From contig DDTM01000045.1 in assembly GCA_002344075.1 (NCBI GenBank), positions 1-5,306 of the forward strand: 5,306 nt of DNA, written 5' to 3'. Shown piece after piece: positions 1 to 5,306 of the stretch; the first letter of the stretch is position 1; each line of letters opens with the position of its first letter. The position numbers and the translations under genes are program-made. The notes under the pieces were generated by a model, which saw nothing but the letters and a program-made list of their open reading frames with translations, did not search any database and had not been told where the DNA came from. Source of the DNA: Bacteroidetes bacterium UBA2364 (lineage in GTDB: Bacteria > Bacteroidota > Rhodothermia > Rhodothermales > UBA2364).

Positions 1-38
1 TCAACTATAGATTTCCACTACCCACAAATGCTGTTAAA

Positions 39-1184
39 TTATTCTTTAATGATGATAACATGAGGGTAAGGATGGTTTGTGTAGCCTACAAAATATTTTT
101 CTGACATACTTTCAATCTTATAATCAAATCCTTTATTGATTAAAATGGGTTTGTTCTCCTTAGTGTTAAGAATGATATTATAAAGAGGGATTGTAGGATT
201 AATAGATTTTTTCAACTTTTCTATAATGTCTGAATTTGATTCTAACACTTGAATGGCAATGTTTTTGTTTTCAAGTATAGATAAGTTTAAGATACGGTCA
301 TGACTTTTGTGGGTTTCAAAGCTGATATATGGATGTTTTCCTTTATAACCTGATAATATTTCTCCTTGCTGAAATGGCTCTATTTGATCAATCCAGATTT
401 TTTGCCCGGACTCATTAAAAGCATGGATGTAAGGAAACGAATCTATAGTGCTTAATACTATATCATTGTCAGGGCTGCATTCAATAGAGGCCCTACTTAA
501 TTGTAAAGATACGACCCAATTTTTCGATTTATATACCTCCCCAAAGGATATATCTATCTGTCCTTTATTATCAAGTCTATGAATGTAATAGTTGTTTTCT
601 ATGACGGACTTATTGGTATGTACACCAGATAGAAATAGATGATTTTTGGTATGACAAAAATCATCTATACCAAAAGGTATTGTATATTGATCTATAAATT
701 TAAATTGTTCTTGCTTATTTTGAAAGTCGAATTTGAAGATCTTGATTCTCCCTCCCATTTCTGCTGTTAGTAGAGAGTCTCCAATAATTTCAATGCCTAC
801 AATATTTCGAAATTCGTTTGGTCCATCTCCAACCTGTCCAAAGTCAGAAACAAGGTTCTTATCCATGCTGAAAATTTTTATCTTCGAACTTTGGGAGTCA
901 AGAATCCAAATGTTATTTTTTTTATCTATCTCTATGTCAATTATTTCACCAAATAGATCTGGTTTATTTTTTTCATTAGAGCCAATTGTTATTGCATTGT
1001 CTTTTTTAAAAAATTTTGACAAACTATGATCAAATAAATTTGTTTTTTTGATAAATTTAGTAATTGACTTTCTGTCAATAATGTTTTCTTTTGTGGGATG
1101 TGATACGTTATTTTTATTCTCTCTTTTACAGCCATTTAAATTGAAAAAGATTAAAATAAAAAATAAATAATATGTAATTCGCAT
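39..1184 (-). CDS. Six-bladed beta-propeller lipoprotein (NHL/TolB-like, BF3164-type)
   Basis: Predicted lipoprotein of 381 residues, probably anchored in the outer or inner membrane and facing the periplasm or surface. The N-terminus is a hydrophobic stretch (residues 4-15) ending in a lipobox LNGC with the acylated Cys at 19. Propeller-blade signatures follow: IDKKNNIWILDSQSSKIKIF (about 87-105), then the typical turn DFGQVGDGPNEF (114-125), then a second blade with GRIKIFKF, and a third around HRLDNKGQIDISFGE. This layout is that of the Bacteroidota 6-bladed propeller lipoproteins (TolB-like/DUF4934 relatives), whose biochemical role is not established; ligand or peptide binding is only inferred. 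The ATG is preceded by an A-rich leader (aaaataaaaaca) without an SD, and a TATATTTT element on the minus strand at 1220-1213 matches TAnnTTTG in five of six positions but has no TTTG at the proper distance. It lies 129 bp behind the Cys-rich peptide gene on the same strand, so co-transcription is possible. The gene is strongly AT-rich, unlike the right half of the window. Confidence 0.85.
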   Translation of the reverse strand: MRITYYLFFILIFFNLNGCKRENKNNVSHPTKENIIDRKSITKFIKKTNLFDHSLSKFFKKDNAITIGSNEKNKPDLFGEIIDIEIDKKNNIWILDSQSSKIKIFSMDKNLVSDFGQVGDGPNEFRNIVGIEIIGDSLLTAEMGGRIKIFKFDFQNKQEQFKFIDQYTIPFGIDDFCHTKNHLFLSGVHTNKSVIENNYYIHRLDNKGQIDISFGEVYKSKNWVVSLQLSRASIECSPDNDIVLSTIDSFPYIHAFNESGQKIWIDQIEPFQQGEILSGYKGKHPYISFETHKSHDRILNLSILENKNIAIQVLESNSDIIEKLKKSINPTIPLYNIILNTKENKPILINKGFDYKIESMSEKYFVGYTNHPYPHVIIIKE

Positions 1185-1313
1185 TGTTTTTATTTTGTGA
1201 GATTAAATCTTAAAAATATAGTTAGCTCGATATATTTGAGTGGTGATAACCCTTTCCTATCTATGATGTAAATAAGAAAGGACTATGTAAATCAAAATCA
1301 ATTATCGTTATTT

Positions 1314-1562
1314 TTAGTTCTTACAACCAAGAGTAGCACACTTATCCTGGCCTGTTGCATTACAGTTCGTTGTATGATCTCCGTTCGGCTGACAACTGCC
1401 ACAAGTCTGTAACCATAAAAATCCACAAGCATACGTTTCACAATGATCTTTTTCACAATAGGGTCCTGCTTGAACCTTTTGAGATTCATTAAATACATTA
1501 CCAACGAATCCGCCTATTACAACCATTATGAAAAATAGCAAGGCTTTACTTTTTTGTCTCAT
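1314..1562 (-). CDS. Small exported Cys-rich peptide, NVEALA-like
   Basis: An 82-residue protein with a basic start (MRQKSK), a hydrophobic segment at about 8-21 and a possible signal peptidase site after VQA (residues 30-32), which would release a mature peptide of about 50 residues. The mature part has eight cysteines (36, 41, 46, 54, 57, 67, 75, 80), an even number that suits four disulfides in an oxidising compartment. The segment GNVFNESQK (21-29) recalls the GYNVYxSQ stretch that follows the signal helix in NVEALA-family peptides of Bacteroides, although the NVEALA motif itself is absent. NVEALA peptides are usually encoded directly upstream of a six-bladed propeller lipoprotein, exactly as seen here. 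That makes a divergent NVEALA-type peptide my preferred reading; a bacteriocin-like or other secreted peptide is the alternative. The ATG start is fixed by a perfect AAGGAGG seven or eight bases upstream. The gene lies between a 9-bp palindrome upstream and the lipoprotein downstream. Confidence 0.75.
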   Translation of the reverse strand: MRQKSKALLFFIMVVIGGFVGNVFNESQKVQAGPYCEKDHCETYACGFLWLQTCGSCQPNGDHTTNCNATGQDKCATLGCKN

Positions 1563-1570
1563 GAAAGTAC

Positions 1571-1577
1571 CCTCCTT
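1571..1577 (-). promoter_or_regulatory. Strong Shine-Dalgarno sequence of the Cys-rich peptide gene
   Basis: Read on the minus strand this is AAGGAGG, followed by a short spacer and ATG at 1562. It matches the anti-SD of 16S rRNA perfectly. Bacteroidota genes, including the lipoprotein and AraC genes here, generally have A-rich leaders without an SD. The strong site therefore stands out and suggests either high expression of the peptide or an origin in an SD-using background. It also decides the start codon. Confidence 0.75.
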
Positions 1578-1609
1578 AGAATTAAAAAAGGAAATAATTT
1601 AAATAAGTA

Positions 1610-1630
1610 TATAATGTACCATACATTATA
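1610..1630. repeat. Perfect 9-bp inverted repeat, possible operator or promoter
   Basis: The arms TATAATGTA (1610-1618) and TACATTATA (1622-1630) are perfect reverse complements separated by cca. The site lies about 48 bp upstream of the Cys-rich peptide start. Each arm carries TATAAT on one strand, so it could include a -10 element, but no convincing -35/-33 partner was found on the minus strand. The short spacer and AT-only arms suit a dimeric regulator's operator better than a terminator. Which protein would bind is not shown by the sequence. Confidence 0.45.
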
Positions 1631-1676
1631 AGGTGAAGATAGATAATCATCTTATAGGTATAAAAGATTTTTGTAT

Positions 1677-1700
1677 AGACTTTATAATAGATAAAAGTCT
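1677..1700 (-). terminator. Weak hairpin after the AraC-type gene
   Basis: AGACTTT (1677-1683) pairs with AAAGTCT (1694-1700) around a 10-base AT-rich loop. On the minus strand the hairpin begins four bases beyond the AraC stop codon, followed by ATACAAAAATCTTTT rather than an immediate T-run. The position suits a terminator or mRNA 3' stabiliser separating the regulator from the peptide gene, but the stem is short and AT-rich. Confidence 0.35.
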
Positions 1701-1704
1701 GCTT

Positions 1705-2211
1705 CTATGTGTTTTTTTTGGATTGGTGCCTAAGTTGCGACGGTCCAATCCAAAACTTCCGTTTGATTGCCTTGCCGAAGGCATCTTGGTCTTGGAAGCC
1801 AAGCGCGAGTGCAATGCCTGCAATACTGCAAGACGTCTCGCACAACAAGAATGCCCCAACAGCCATTGTATGTTCTAAACAGAATTCTTTTGGTTTCATC
1901 CCAACCCATTTTGCAAATAAGCGGGAAAAGTTTTGGTCTCGGAAACCACATTCGGCCTTGGCTTCGTTGATTCGGTATCCATTAAAAAGATTTCCTAATA
2001 ATAAGAGGTAAAATTCTTTAACCTTGGCTGGGCATTCAGTCGGGAGGGTTTGTTGTGCAAGAAGAGCAAGGTAACCATCAATAACAGAACGCAAAAGTTC
2101 TTCTTCTTCAAGAATGCTAAGTTTAGATTTGTTTAATCCTTCTTTAATTGTCAAGTTGAGGCTTGAGGCTTGAGGCTTGAGGCTTGAGGCTTGAGGCTTG
2201 ATATTTTGCAT
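1705..2211 (-). CDS. AraC-family DNA-binding protein with a repeat-encoded N-terminus
   Basis: A 168-residue protein whose C-terminal half is a complete AraC-type double helix-turn-helix domain: HTH1 around INEAKAECGFRDQNFSRLF (81-99), then WVGMKPKEF, and HTH2 around CSIAGIALALGFQDQDAF (128-145), ending RKFWIGPSQLR, a good match to the AraC signature. The roughly 70-residue N-terminal part is helical and too short for the usual AraC cupin or sensor domain, so no ligand-binding module is visible. Residues 5-18 are two copies of KPQASSL, produced by a CTCAAGC heptamer tract. I chose ATG at 2211 (MQNIKPQ). The frame extends to a GTG at 2268 (187 residues), but that extension reads unlike a protein and has no SD. 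A TTG just after the repeat (2154) is another possible start. Residues 81-165 look intact, so the protein is probably functional or recently so. It precedes the peptide and lipoprotein genes on the same strand and may regulate them. Confidence 0.8.
   Translation of the reverse strand: MQNIKPQASSLKPQASSLNLTIKEGLNKSKLSILEEEELLRSVIDGYLALLAQQTLPTECPAKVKEFYLLLLGNLFNGYRINEAKAECGFRDQNFSRLFAKWVGMKPKEFCLEHTMAVGAFLLCETSCSIAGIALALGFQDQDAFGKAIKRKFWIGPSQLRHQSKKNT
2161..2202. repeat. Heptanucleotide tandem repeat (gcttgag)n at the start of the AraC-type gene
   Basis: Five perfect head-to-tail copies of gcttgag lie at 2161-2195, followed by gcttgat (6 of 7) at 2196-2202 and preceded by a degenerate copy, agttgag. 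On the coding (minus) strand the unit is CTCAAGC. Because seven is not a multiple of three, 21 bp encode a seven-residue cycle KPQASSL, and this cycle is stop-free in all three frames of that strand. On the opposite strand TGA occurs in every frame. Loss or gain of one unit would shift the frame of the regulator downstream of ATG 2211. Confidence 0.9.
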
Positions 2212-2531
2212 TGATCTATGTATTTTAAAGCACAAGACTAAATGCCAATGTACATATATGTTATACACGCTACTTTAGCTGAAGCATAGTCTTTTCAATG
2301 TATTCTTAATTCTGTTTATATCAAATATATTATATATTTACACTTATTTTCTCTTGTAGAATACACTTAAAGCGTAGGATTTGCCATATTAATTATATGC
2401 ATTCATCAAATATTCACTCGTTAAAATTTCATCTTAGGGCTTTTATAAACGCCTAAACCCAATGAAAGTAGCGTACTTAGAATATGAACATGGTACTTGA
2501 ACTGTACGGGCAATATTTGTTAAATAGCTAA
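2212..2531. other. AT-rich non-coding region upstream of the AraC-type gene
   Basis: About 320 bases with no credible gene in either direction. Only tiny ORFs occur, such as a 19-codon ATG frame starting near 2398, without an SD. The stretch holds the promoter candidate at 2295-2325, a weak hairpin at 2434-2456 (TTAGGGC against GCCTAA with one bulged G), and a sequence at 2462-2483 echoing the leader of the Cys-rich peptide gene. Composition is as AT-rich as the left-hand genes and changes sharply just after this stretch. Confidence 0.6.
2295..2325 (-). promoter_or_regulatory. Possible Bacteroidota-type promoter for the AraC-type gene
   Basis: On the minus strand TTTG (2325-2322) is followed after exactly 19 bases by TACATTGA (2302-2295). 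The TTTG and the spacing match the Bacteroidota -33/-7 consensus (TTTG, 19-21 bases, TAnnTTTG), but the -7 element matches only four of six fixed bases. It would place transcription start about 75 bases upstream of ATG 2211. In an AT-rich region such matches arise by chance. Confidence 0.3.
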
Positions 2532-2767
2532 ATCAACTATACCTACACAAATTTAGCCGATCATTTTGCAGGCAATGCAGCGGCAACAAGCACAGCGTCT
2601 CATCAAGGGCTGTGGGGTGGTCAGTTGCGTGTACCCCAACTCCAAACGGGTCAATATTCGGTGCTTGACCTTCGGGCTTTTGATCTGGATACCGAGGTAA
2701 ACTGTTCTGGGTTACGGTCTCTTCCAACCGCACGGAGTTGCTCGTAATCAATGGCCTCGCTGAGTGA
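2532..2767 (+). pseudogene. Possible gene remnant, start lost and frameshifted
   Basis: The plus-strand frame from 2532 is open without any ATG and reads NLADHFAGNAAATS, then LRVPQLQTGQYSVLDLRAFD and LDTE up to about 2697, before turning into unlikely protein and stopping at 2745-2747. If the frame moves at about 2697, it continues KLFWVTVSSNRTELLVING and LAE to a TGA at 2765-2767. The joined reading, with alternating beta-strand-like hydrophobics and a D-L-D-T-(G)-K-L-F-W pattern, looks more like real protein than either frame alone. The family is not recognised. The balanced base composition of this stretch contrasts with the AT-rich DNA to its left. A minus-strand frame (2651-2857, about 68 codons, no start, Arg/Lys/Ser-rich) is the alternative. 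The region could also be plain intergenic DNA. Confidence 0.25.
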
Positions 2768-2850
2768 ACTTGCCGATTGCTTGTCGGTTATCTTCCCTTG
2801 CAAATGGTCAATTGAACGCTTCTGTCGTTTGGCTTTTGCGAAAATATTGA

Positions 2851-3780
2851 CTATAAATCAGCAAGGCCGTTTTTTTGATCTGTTAACCATTCTTGATAGC
2901 GGTTATATAGATGGTGTGCCGCAGGGTAAATGCTGTTTGGACTCATAAAGTGGGAGAACTCGAAGGTGATTAGTTTTTCTACCCCAGCAGCATGGGCCTG
3001 TTCCATTTTATAGCGCAGACGACGGTAGTCCAAAGGTGGAAATTTGATCGGGAAGGTGCGTTCAAAAGATTCCACATTACTCCACGAGGTGATATGGTGA
3101 CGCTTGGCCAATGCTGCATTTGCTTGTAAATAATCCTTCAGTTCGTGAAAGGGTACCTGGCCATCCTGAAATGCCACGATGTCCACGATCCCTTCGATTC
3201 TGGCAAAAACCTGTTCCCACTCTCGGATATGGCGGTCTAAGGAAATGGCTTCTGCCCCAAATTGCAAAACACCTTTTATATAAGGCGAAATGAGGATTGG
3301 TTGTTGTTTAAGGCCGCGCAGGTGTGTCGATAGGTCTTCATAAACCTGCATCATGCCATTGTTAAAGGTATTAATCTCATGACAAATATACCAGCCGTTA
3401 AAGGCTTTTCGGTGCCCATATCGTTCCATCACCTCATCGCAAAACGCCTTATTAAGGTCTGCCTCTGCTTGATAGTCGCCATTGATCCAATATTTTCCGG
3501 AGTCATAGGTGCCAAAATAGAACTGCATATCGCAACGTTCGGCTTCTGTCAGGAAAATGTCCACCAAGTCGGTATAAGTGGGGAGCATCCGCCGTTTTTT
3601 CTGCAAGACCACAGAGTCGAAGGTGCAGTGGTGGTCATATCCGGCTCTAATTAGGATTACAGTGTTTATTCCAACGGCCTTCATGGCATCAAAATCCTTG
3701 GTCCATTCGCGGTGTCCCCAGTTTTGTGAAGGGATGTCGTGTGTTATCTCGTCTAAAAAAGTTCCGGTAATCTGAATCAT
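2851..3780 (-). CDS. DUF4434 protein, glycoside-hydrolase-like TIM barrel
   Basis: A 309-residue protein that matches the DUF4434 family in character from its first residues: ITGTFLDEITHDIPSQNWG (4-22), the EW..DF..MK..GINTVILIRAGYD block (25-49), FYFGTYDSGKYW (87-98), GWYICHEINTFNN (129-141), PILISPYIKG (161-170), VAFQDG (202-207) and ITFEFSHFMSPNS (271-283). The successive strands with Glu135 after the fourth strand and Glu274 near the last fit the acid/base and nucleophile geometry of retaining glycoside-hydrolase barrels. This is inference: neither activity nor substrate is established. The length is close to a single complete domain, and no signal peptide or lipobox is visible, so a cytoplasmic location is likely unless the true start lies upstream. 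It begins with ATG at 3780 with no clear SD and diverges from the DUF5009 gene across a 67-bp spacer, suggesting shared control of a sugar-related function. Confidence 0.85.
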   Translation of the reverse strand: MIQITGTFLDEITHDIPSQNWGHREWTKDFDAMKAVGINTVILIRAGYDHHCTFDSVVLQKKRRMLPTYTDLVDIFLTEAERCDMQFYFGTYDSGKYWINGDYQAEADLNKAFCDEVMERYGHRKAFNGWYICHEINTFNNGMMQVYEDLSTHLRGLKQQPILISPYIKGVLQFGAEAISLDRHIREWEQVFARIEGIVDIVAFQDGQVPFHELKDYLQANAALAKRHHITSWSNVESFERTFPIKFPPLDYRRLRYKMEQAHAAGVEKLITFEFSHFMSPNSIYPAAHHLYNRYQEWLTDQKNGLADL

Positions 3781-3786
3781 GGTGGG

Positions 3787-3817
3787 TTAGAGGCTTTTCA
3801 TGGTTAACTTAACTTTC
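3787..3817 (+). promoter_or_regulatory. Possible promoter of the DUF5009 gene
   Basis: TTAG (3787-3790), one mismatch to TTTG, is followed after exactly 19 bases by TAACTTTC (3810-3817), which matches TAnnTTTG in five of six fixed positions. Transcription would start near 3824. That favours ATG 3848 over ATG 3800 as the translation start of the downstream gene. It rests on a consensus match only. Confidence 0.35.
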
Positions 3818-3847
3818 TTAACATACTCCAATTCACCCATTGAAAAC

Positions 3848-5257
3848 ATGAAAGAAGTATCAACAAAACAACGTTTCGCTGCATTGGATGCGCTACGGGG
3901 CTGGGCAATTCTGGCCATGGTGCTTTCTGGAATTCTTCCCTTTGGGGTTTTGCCGAATTGGATGTACCATGCGCAATTACCCCCACCAGAGCATCGGTTT
4001 AATCCTGCGATTTCGGGACTTACGTGGGTGGATTTGGTTTTTCCGTTTTTTCTATTTGCCTTGGGAGCCGCTTTGCCCATTGCACTTCGCCGTATGACCC
4101 TCGTAAGCACCCCCACAAAACGACTGTTGCAGCGGTTTGCTTTGTTGGCGTTTTTTGCTTTTGCACTTCAACATATTCGGCCTTATGCCCTCCAGTCTTC
4201 ACCGAATGTCTTCACTTGGATTACGGCTTGTGTGGGCTTCTTGTTATTGTCAGGAGTGTTTGTCCGATTGCCTGCGTCATGGCCCCTTTCCGAACGACGT
4301 TTTTTTCGTGTGTTGGGCTGGGCTGGTCTTCTAACGCTATTGGCGAGCCTGACGTATGCCAATGGTACAGGATTCTCGGTACAACGCAAAGACATCATTT
4401 TGTTGTTTTTGGCACATATGGCGTTTTGGGGCGGTTTGGTTTGGTGGTTTACGCGCAATAAACCGCTTTATCGTTTGGCTTTGATTGCTGGATTGGTAGC
4501 CCTGCGTTTATCAGCACTTACTTCAGAGGCTACATGGGCAACCATGTTTTGGGCATGGAATCCGGTAAGTTGGTTATTTGAATGGGAATATTTGCGGTAT
4601 TTGTTGATTGTGTTGCCCGGCACCATGGTGGGAGACTGGTTGATATCTGTGTTGGAAAGGCGTAGTCAGGAAGCGTTGACAGGCATTAGGAAGTCCATGA
4701 TGTGGTTACCTTGGCTACTAATGTCGGTTCCGGTAGTGGTCTGTATCGGGCTACAGGCGCGGCAACCCGGATTTACCTTGCTTTTTTCACTTGGCTTTGT
4801 TGGTATGTTGTGGTGGATGACGCACAGACCCACTTCGCCGGACGAAGATTTTCTGCAGAAGTTGGTACGTTGGGGGAGTTTTTGGCTGGTTCTCGGCCTG
4901 CTTATTGAGCCGTTTGAAGGGGGGATCAAAAAAGATGAGCCAACCTATGCTTACTTCTGGGTAACGACGGGGCTGGCCATGCTTGTTTTGGGGGCATTGT
5001 TTATTTGGATGGATGTTGAAGGAAAGAAAGGGGGTGTACTTGGCTTGTTTTCAGATAACGGCCAAAATCCTATGTTGGCGTATGTGTTGATGGGAAATGT
5101 GATTCTGCCGATTTTGCACCTCGTCGGAGTTTATGGGTGGATCGTAGCGCTTACGTCAATACCTGCTTGGGCCTTGGTGCGTGCGTTGTTGCTTACAATA
5201 TTGTTGGCATATTTGGTACGATGGGCCACCCGAAAAGGATTTATCTGGCGTTCTTAG
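3848..5257 (+). CDS. DUF5009 / HGSNAT-like membrane acyltransferase
   Basis: A multi-pass membrane protein of 469 residues related to heparan-alpha-glucosaminide N-acetyltransferase (COG4299 type; DUF5009). The N-terminal block is diagnostic: FAALDALRG (10-18) leading into the first membrane helix, then WMYHAQLPPPEH (38-49) and GLTWVDLVFPFFLFALGAA (57-75). In human HGSNAT the same place carries KHASWNGLT..DLVFPWF with the catalytic His269, to which His41 here corresponds. Further conserved-looking blocks are EPFEGGIKKDEPTYAYFWVT (354-373) and GQNPMLAYV (405-413). About eleven hydrophobic segments can be seen. By family analogy it would carry an acetyl group from cytoplasmic acetyl-CoA across the membrane to an amino sugar outside; the bacterial substrate is unknown. 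An in-frame ATG at 3800 would add 16 residues. I prefer 3848 because the family block begins right after it and a promoter candidate lies between. It diverges from the DUF4434 gene. Confidence 0.85.
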   Translation: MKEVSTKQRFAALDALRGWAILAMVLSGILPFGVLPNWMYHAQLPPPEHRFNPAISGLTWVDLVFPFFLFALGAALPIALRRMTLVSTPTKRLLQRFALLAFFAFALQHIRPYALQSSPNVFTWITACVGFLLLSGVFVRLPASWPLSERRFFRVLGWAGLLTLLASLTYANGTGFSVQRKDIILLFLAHMAFWGGLVWWFTRNKPLYRLALIAGLVALRLSALTSEATWATMFWAWNPVSWLFEWEYLRYLLIVLPGTMVGDWLISVLERRSQEALTGIRKSMMWLPWLLMSVPVVVCIGLQARQPGFTLLFSLGFVGMLWWMTHRPTSPDEDFLQKLVRWGSFWLVLGLLIEPFEGGIKKDEPTYAYFWVTTGLAMLVLGALFIWMDVEGKKGGVLGLFSDNGQNPMLAYVLMGNVILPILHLVGVYGWIVALTSIPAWALVRALLLTILLAYLVRWATRKGFIWRS

Positions 5258-5306
5258 AATGGTTATTTGGTTGTAGGCACATTAAAGGGATGACAAACCA
5301 AGGTTT

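Noticed and set aside
733..1029. 98-codon plus-strand ORF antisense to the lipoprotein gene
   Set aside because: The minus-strand frame has clear propeller motifs and a lipobox; the plus frame has no start signal and no family features.
1249..1285. Inverted repeat CCTTTC/GAAAGG between the peptide and lipoprotein genes, considered as a terminator or attenuator
   Set aside because: The stem is only 6 bp with a loop of nearly 20 bases and no T-run, so it is not supportable as a terminator.
1705..2555. Integron-like cassette or transposon boundaries around the AraC-type gene
   Set aside because: No attC-like paired core sites, terminal inverted repeats, target-site duplication or recombinase gene was found in the window.
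2533..2751. 72-codon minus-strand ORF starting with ATG at the composition boundary
   Set aside because: It has no SD, reads as low-likelihood protein (Pro, His and Leu stretches) and runs opposite to the more protein-like plus-strand frame over the same bases.
2651..2857. Open minus-strand frame of about 68 codons continuing behind the DUF4434 gene, possibly a frameshifted tail
   Set aside because: It has no start codon, its composition is Arg/Ser/Lys-rich like an antisense frame, and the DUF4434 protein already ends after its last barrel helix.
4024..4461. 145-codon plus-strand ORF inside the membrane protein gene
   Set aside because: It overlaps the DUF5009 gene in another frame. Its Cys/Phe/Val-rich text is typical of a shadow, while the DUF5009 frame carries conserved family motifs.
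5268..5304. Inverted TTGGTT/AACCAA after the DUF5009 gene, considered as a terminator
   Set aside because: The stem is short, the loop exceeds 20 bases, and the window ends before any T-run could be seen.

Overview
The window looks like a chromosomal segment from a member of the Bacteroidota or a close relative such as the Rhodothermota/Balneolota side. Three things suggest this: a six-bladed beta-propeller lipoprotein beside a small NVEALA-like Cys-rich peptide, a divergent pair of DUF4434 and DUF5009 genes, and A-rich, SD-poor leaders with TTTG/TAnnTTTG-like promoter traces. The assignment comes from protein types and composition only. There are no RNA genes, CRISPR arrays or recognisable insertion sequences.

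Left half (1 to about 2555), mostly AT-rich, all genes on the minus strand. In transcription order they are: a short AraC-type DNA-binding protein (1705-2211) whose first codons are a heptanucleotide tandem repeat; a hairpin after its stop; a 9-bp perfect inverted repeat; an 82-residue exported peptide with eight cysteines and an unusually strong Shine-Dalgarno sequence (1314-1562); and a 381-residue lipoprotein of the six-bladed beta-propeller type (39-1184). The peptide and propeller lipoprotein resemble the NVEALA peptide/TolB-like propeller pairs of Bacteroides, whose role is unknown. The AraC protein is a plausible but unproven regulator of the pair.

Junction (about 2532-2850). Base composition changes abruptly from AT-rich non-coding DNA to balanced, coding-like DNA near 2555. 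No intact gene lies here. A plus-strand frame without a start codon, which appears to shift frame near 2697, looks like the remnant of a lost gene.

Right half (2851-5257), balanced composition. Two genes diverge from a short spacer: a minus-strand DUF4434 protein, probably a cytoplasmic glycoside-hydrolase-like TIM barrel (2851-3780), and a plus-strand DUF5009 multi-pass membrane protein related to heparan-alpha-glucosaminide N-acetyltransferase (3848-5257). Together they suggest sugar modification or turnover, with no substrate indicated. Nothing identifiable follows the last gene up to the window end.
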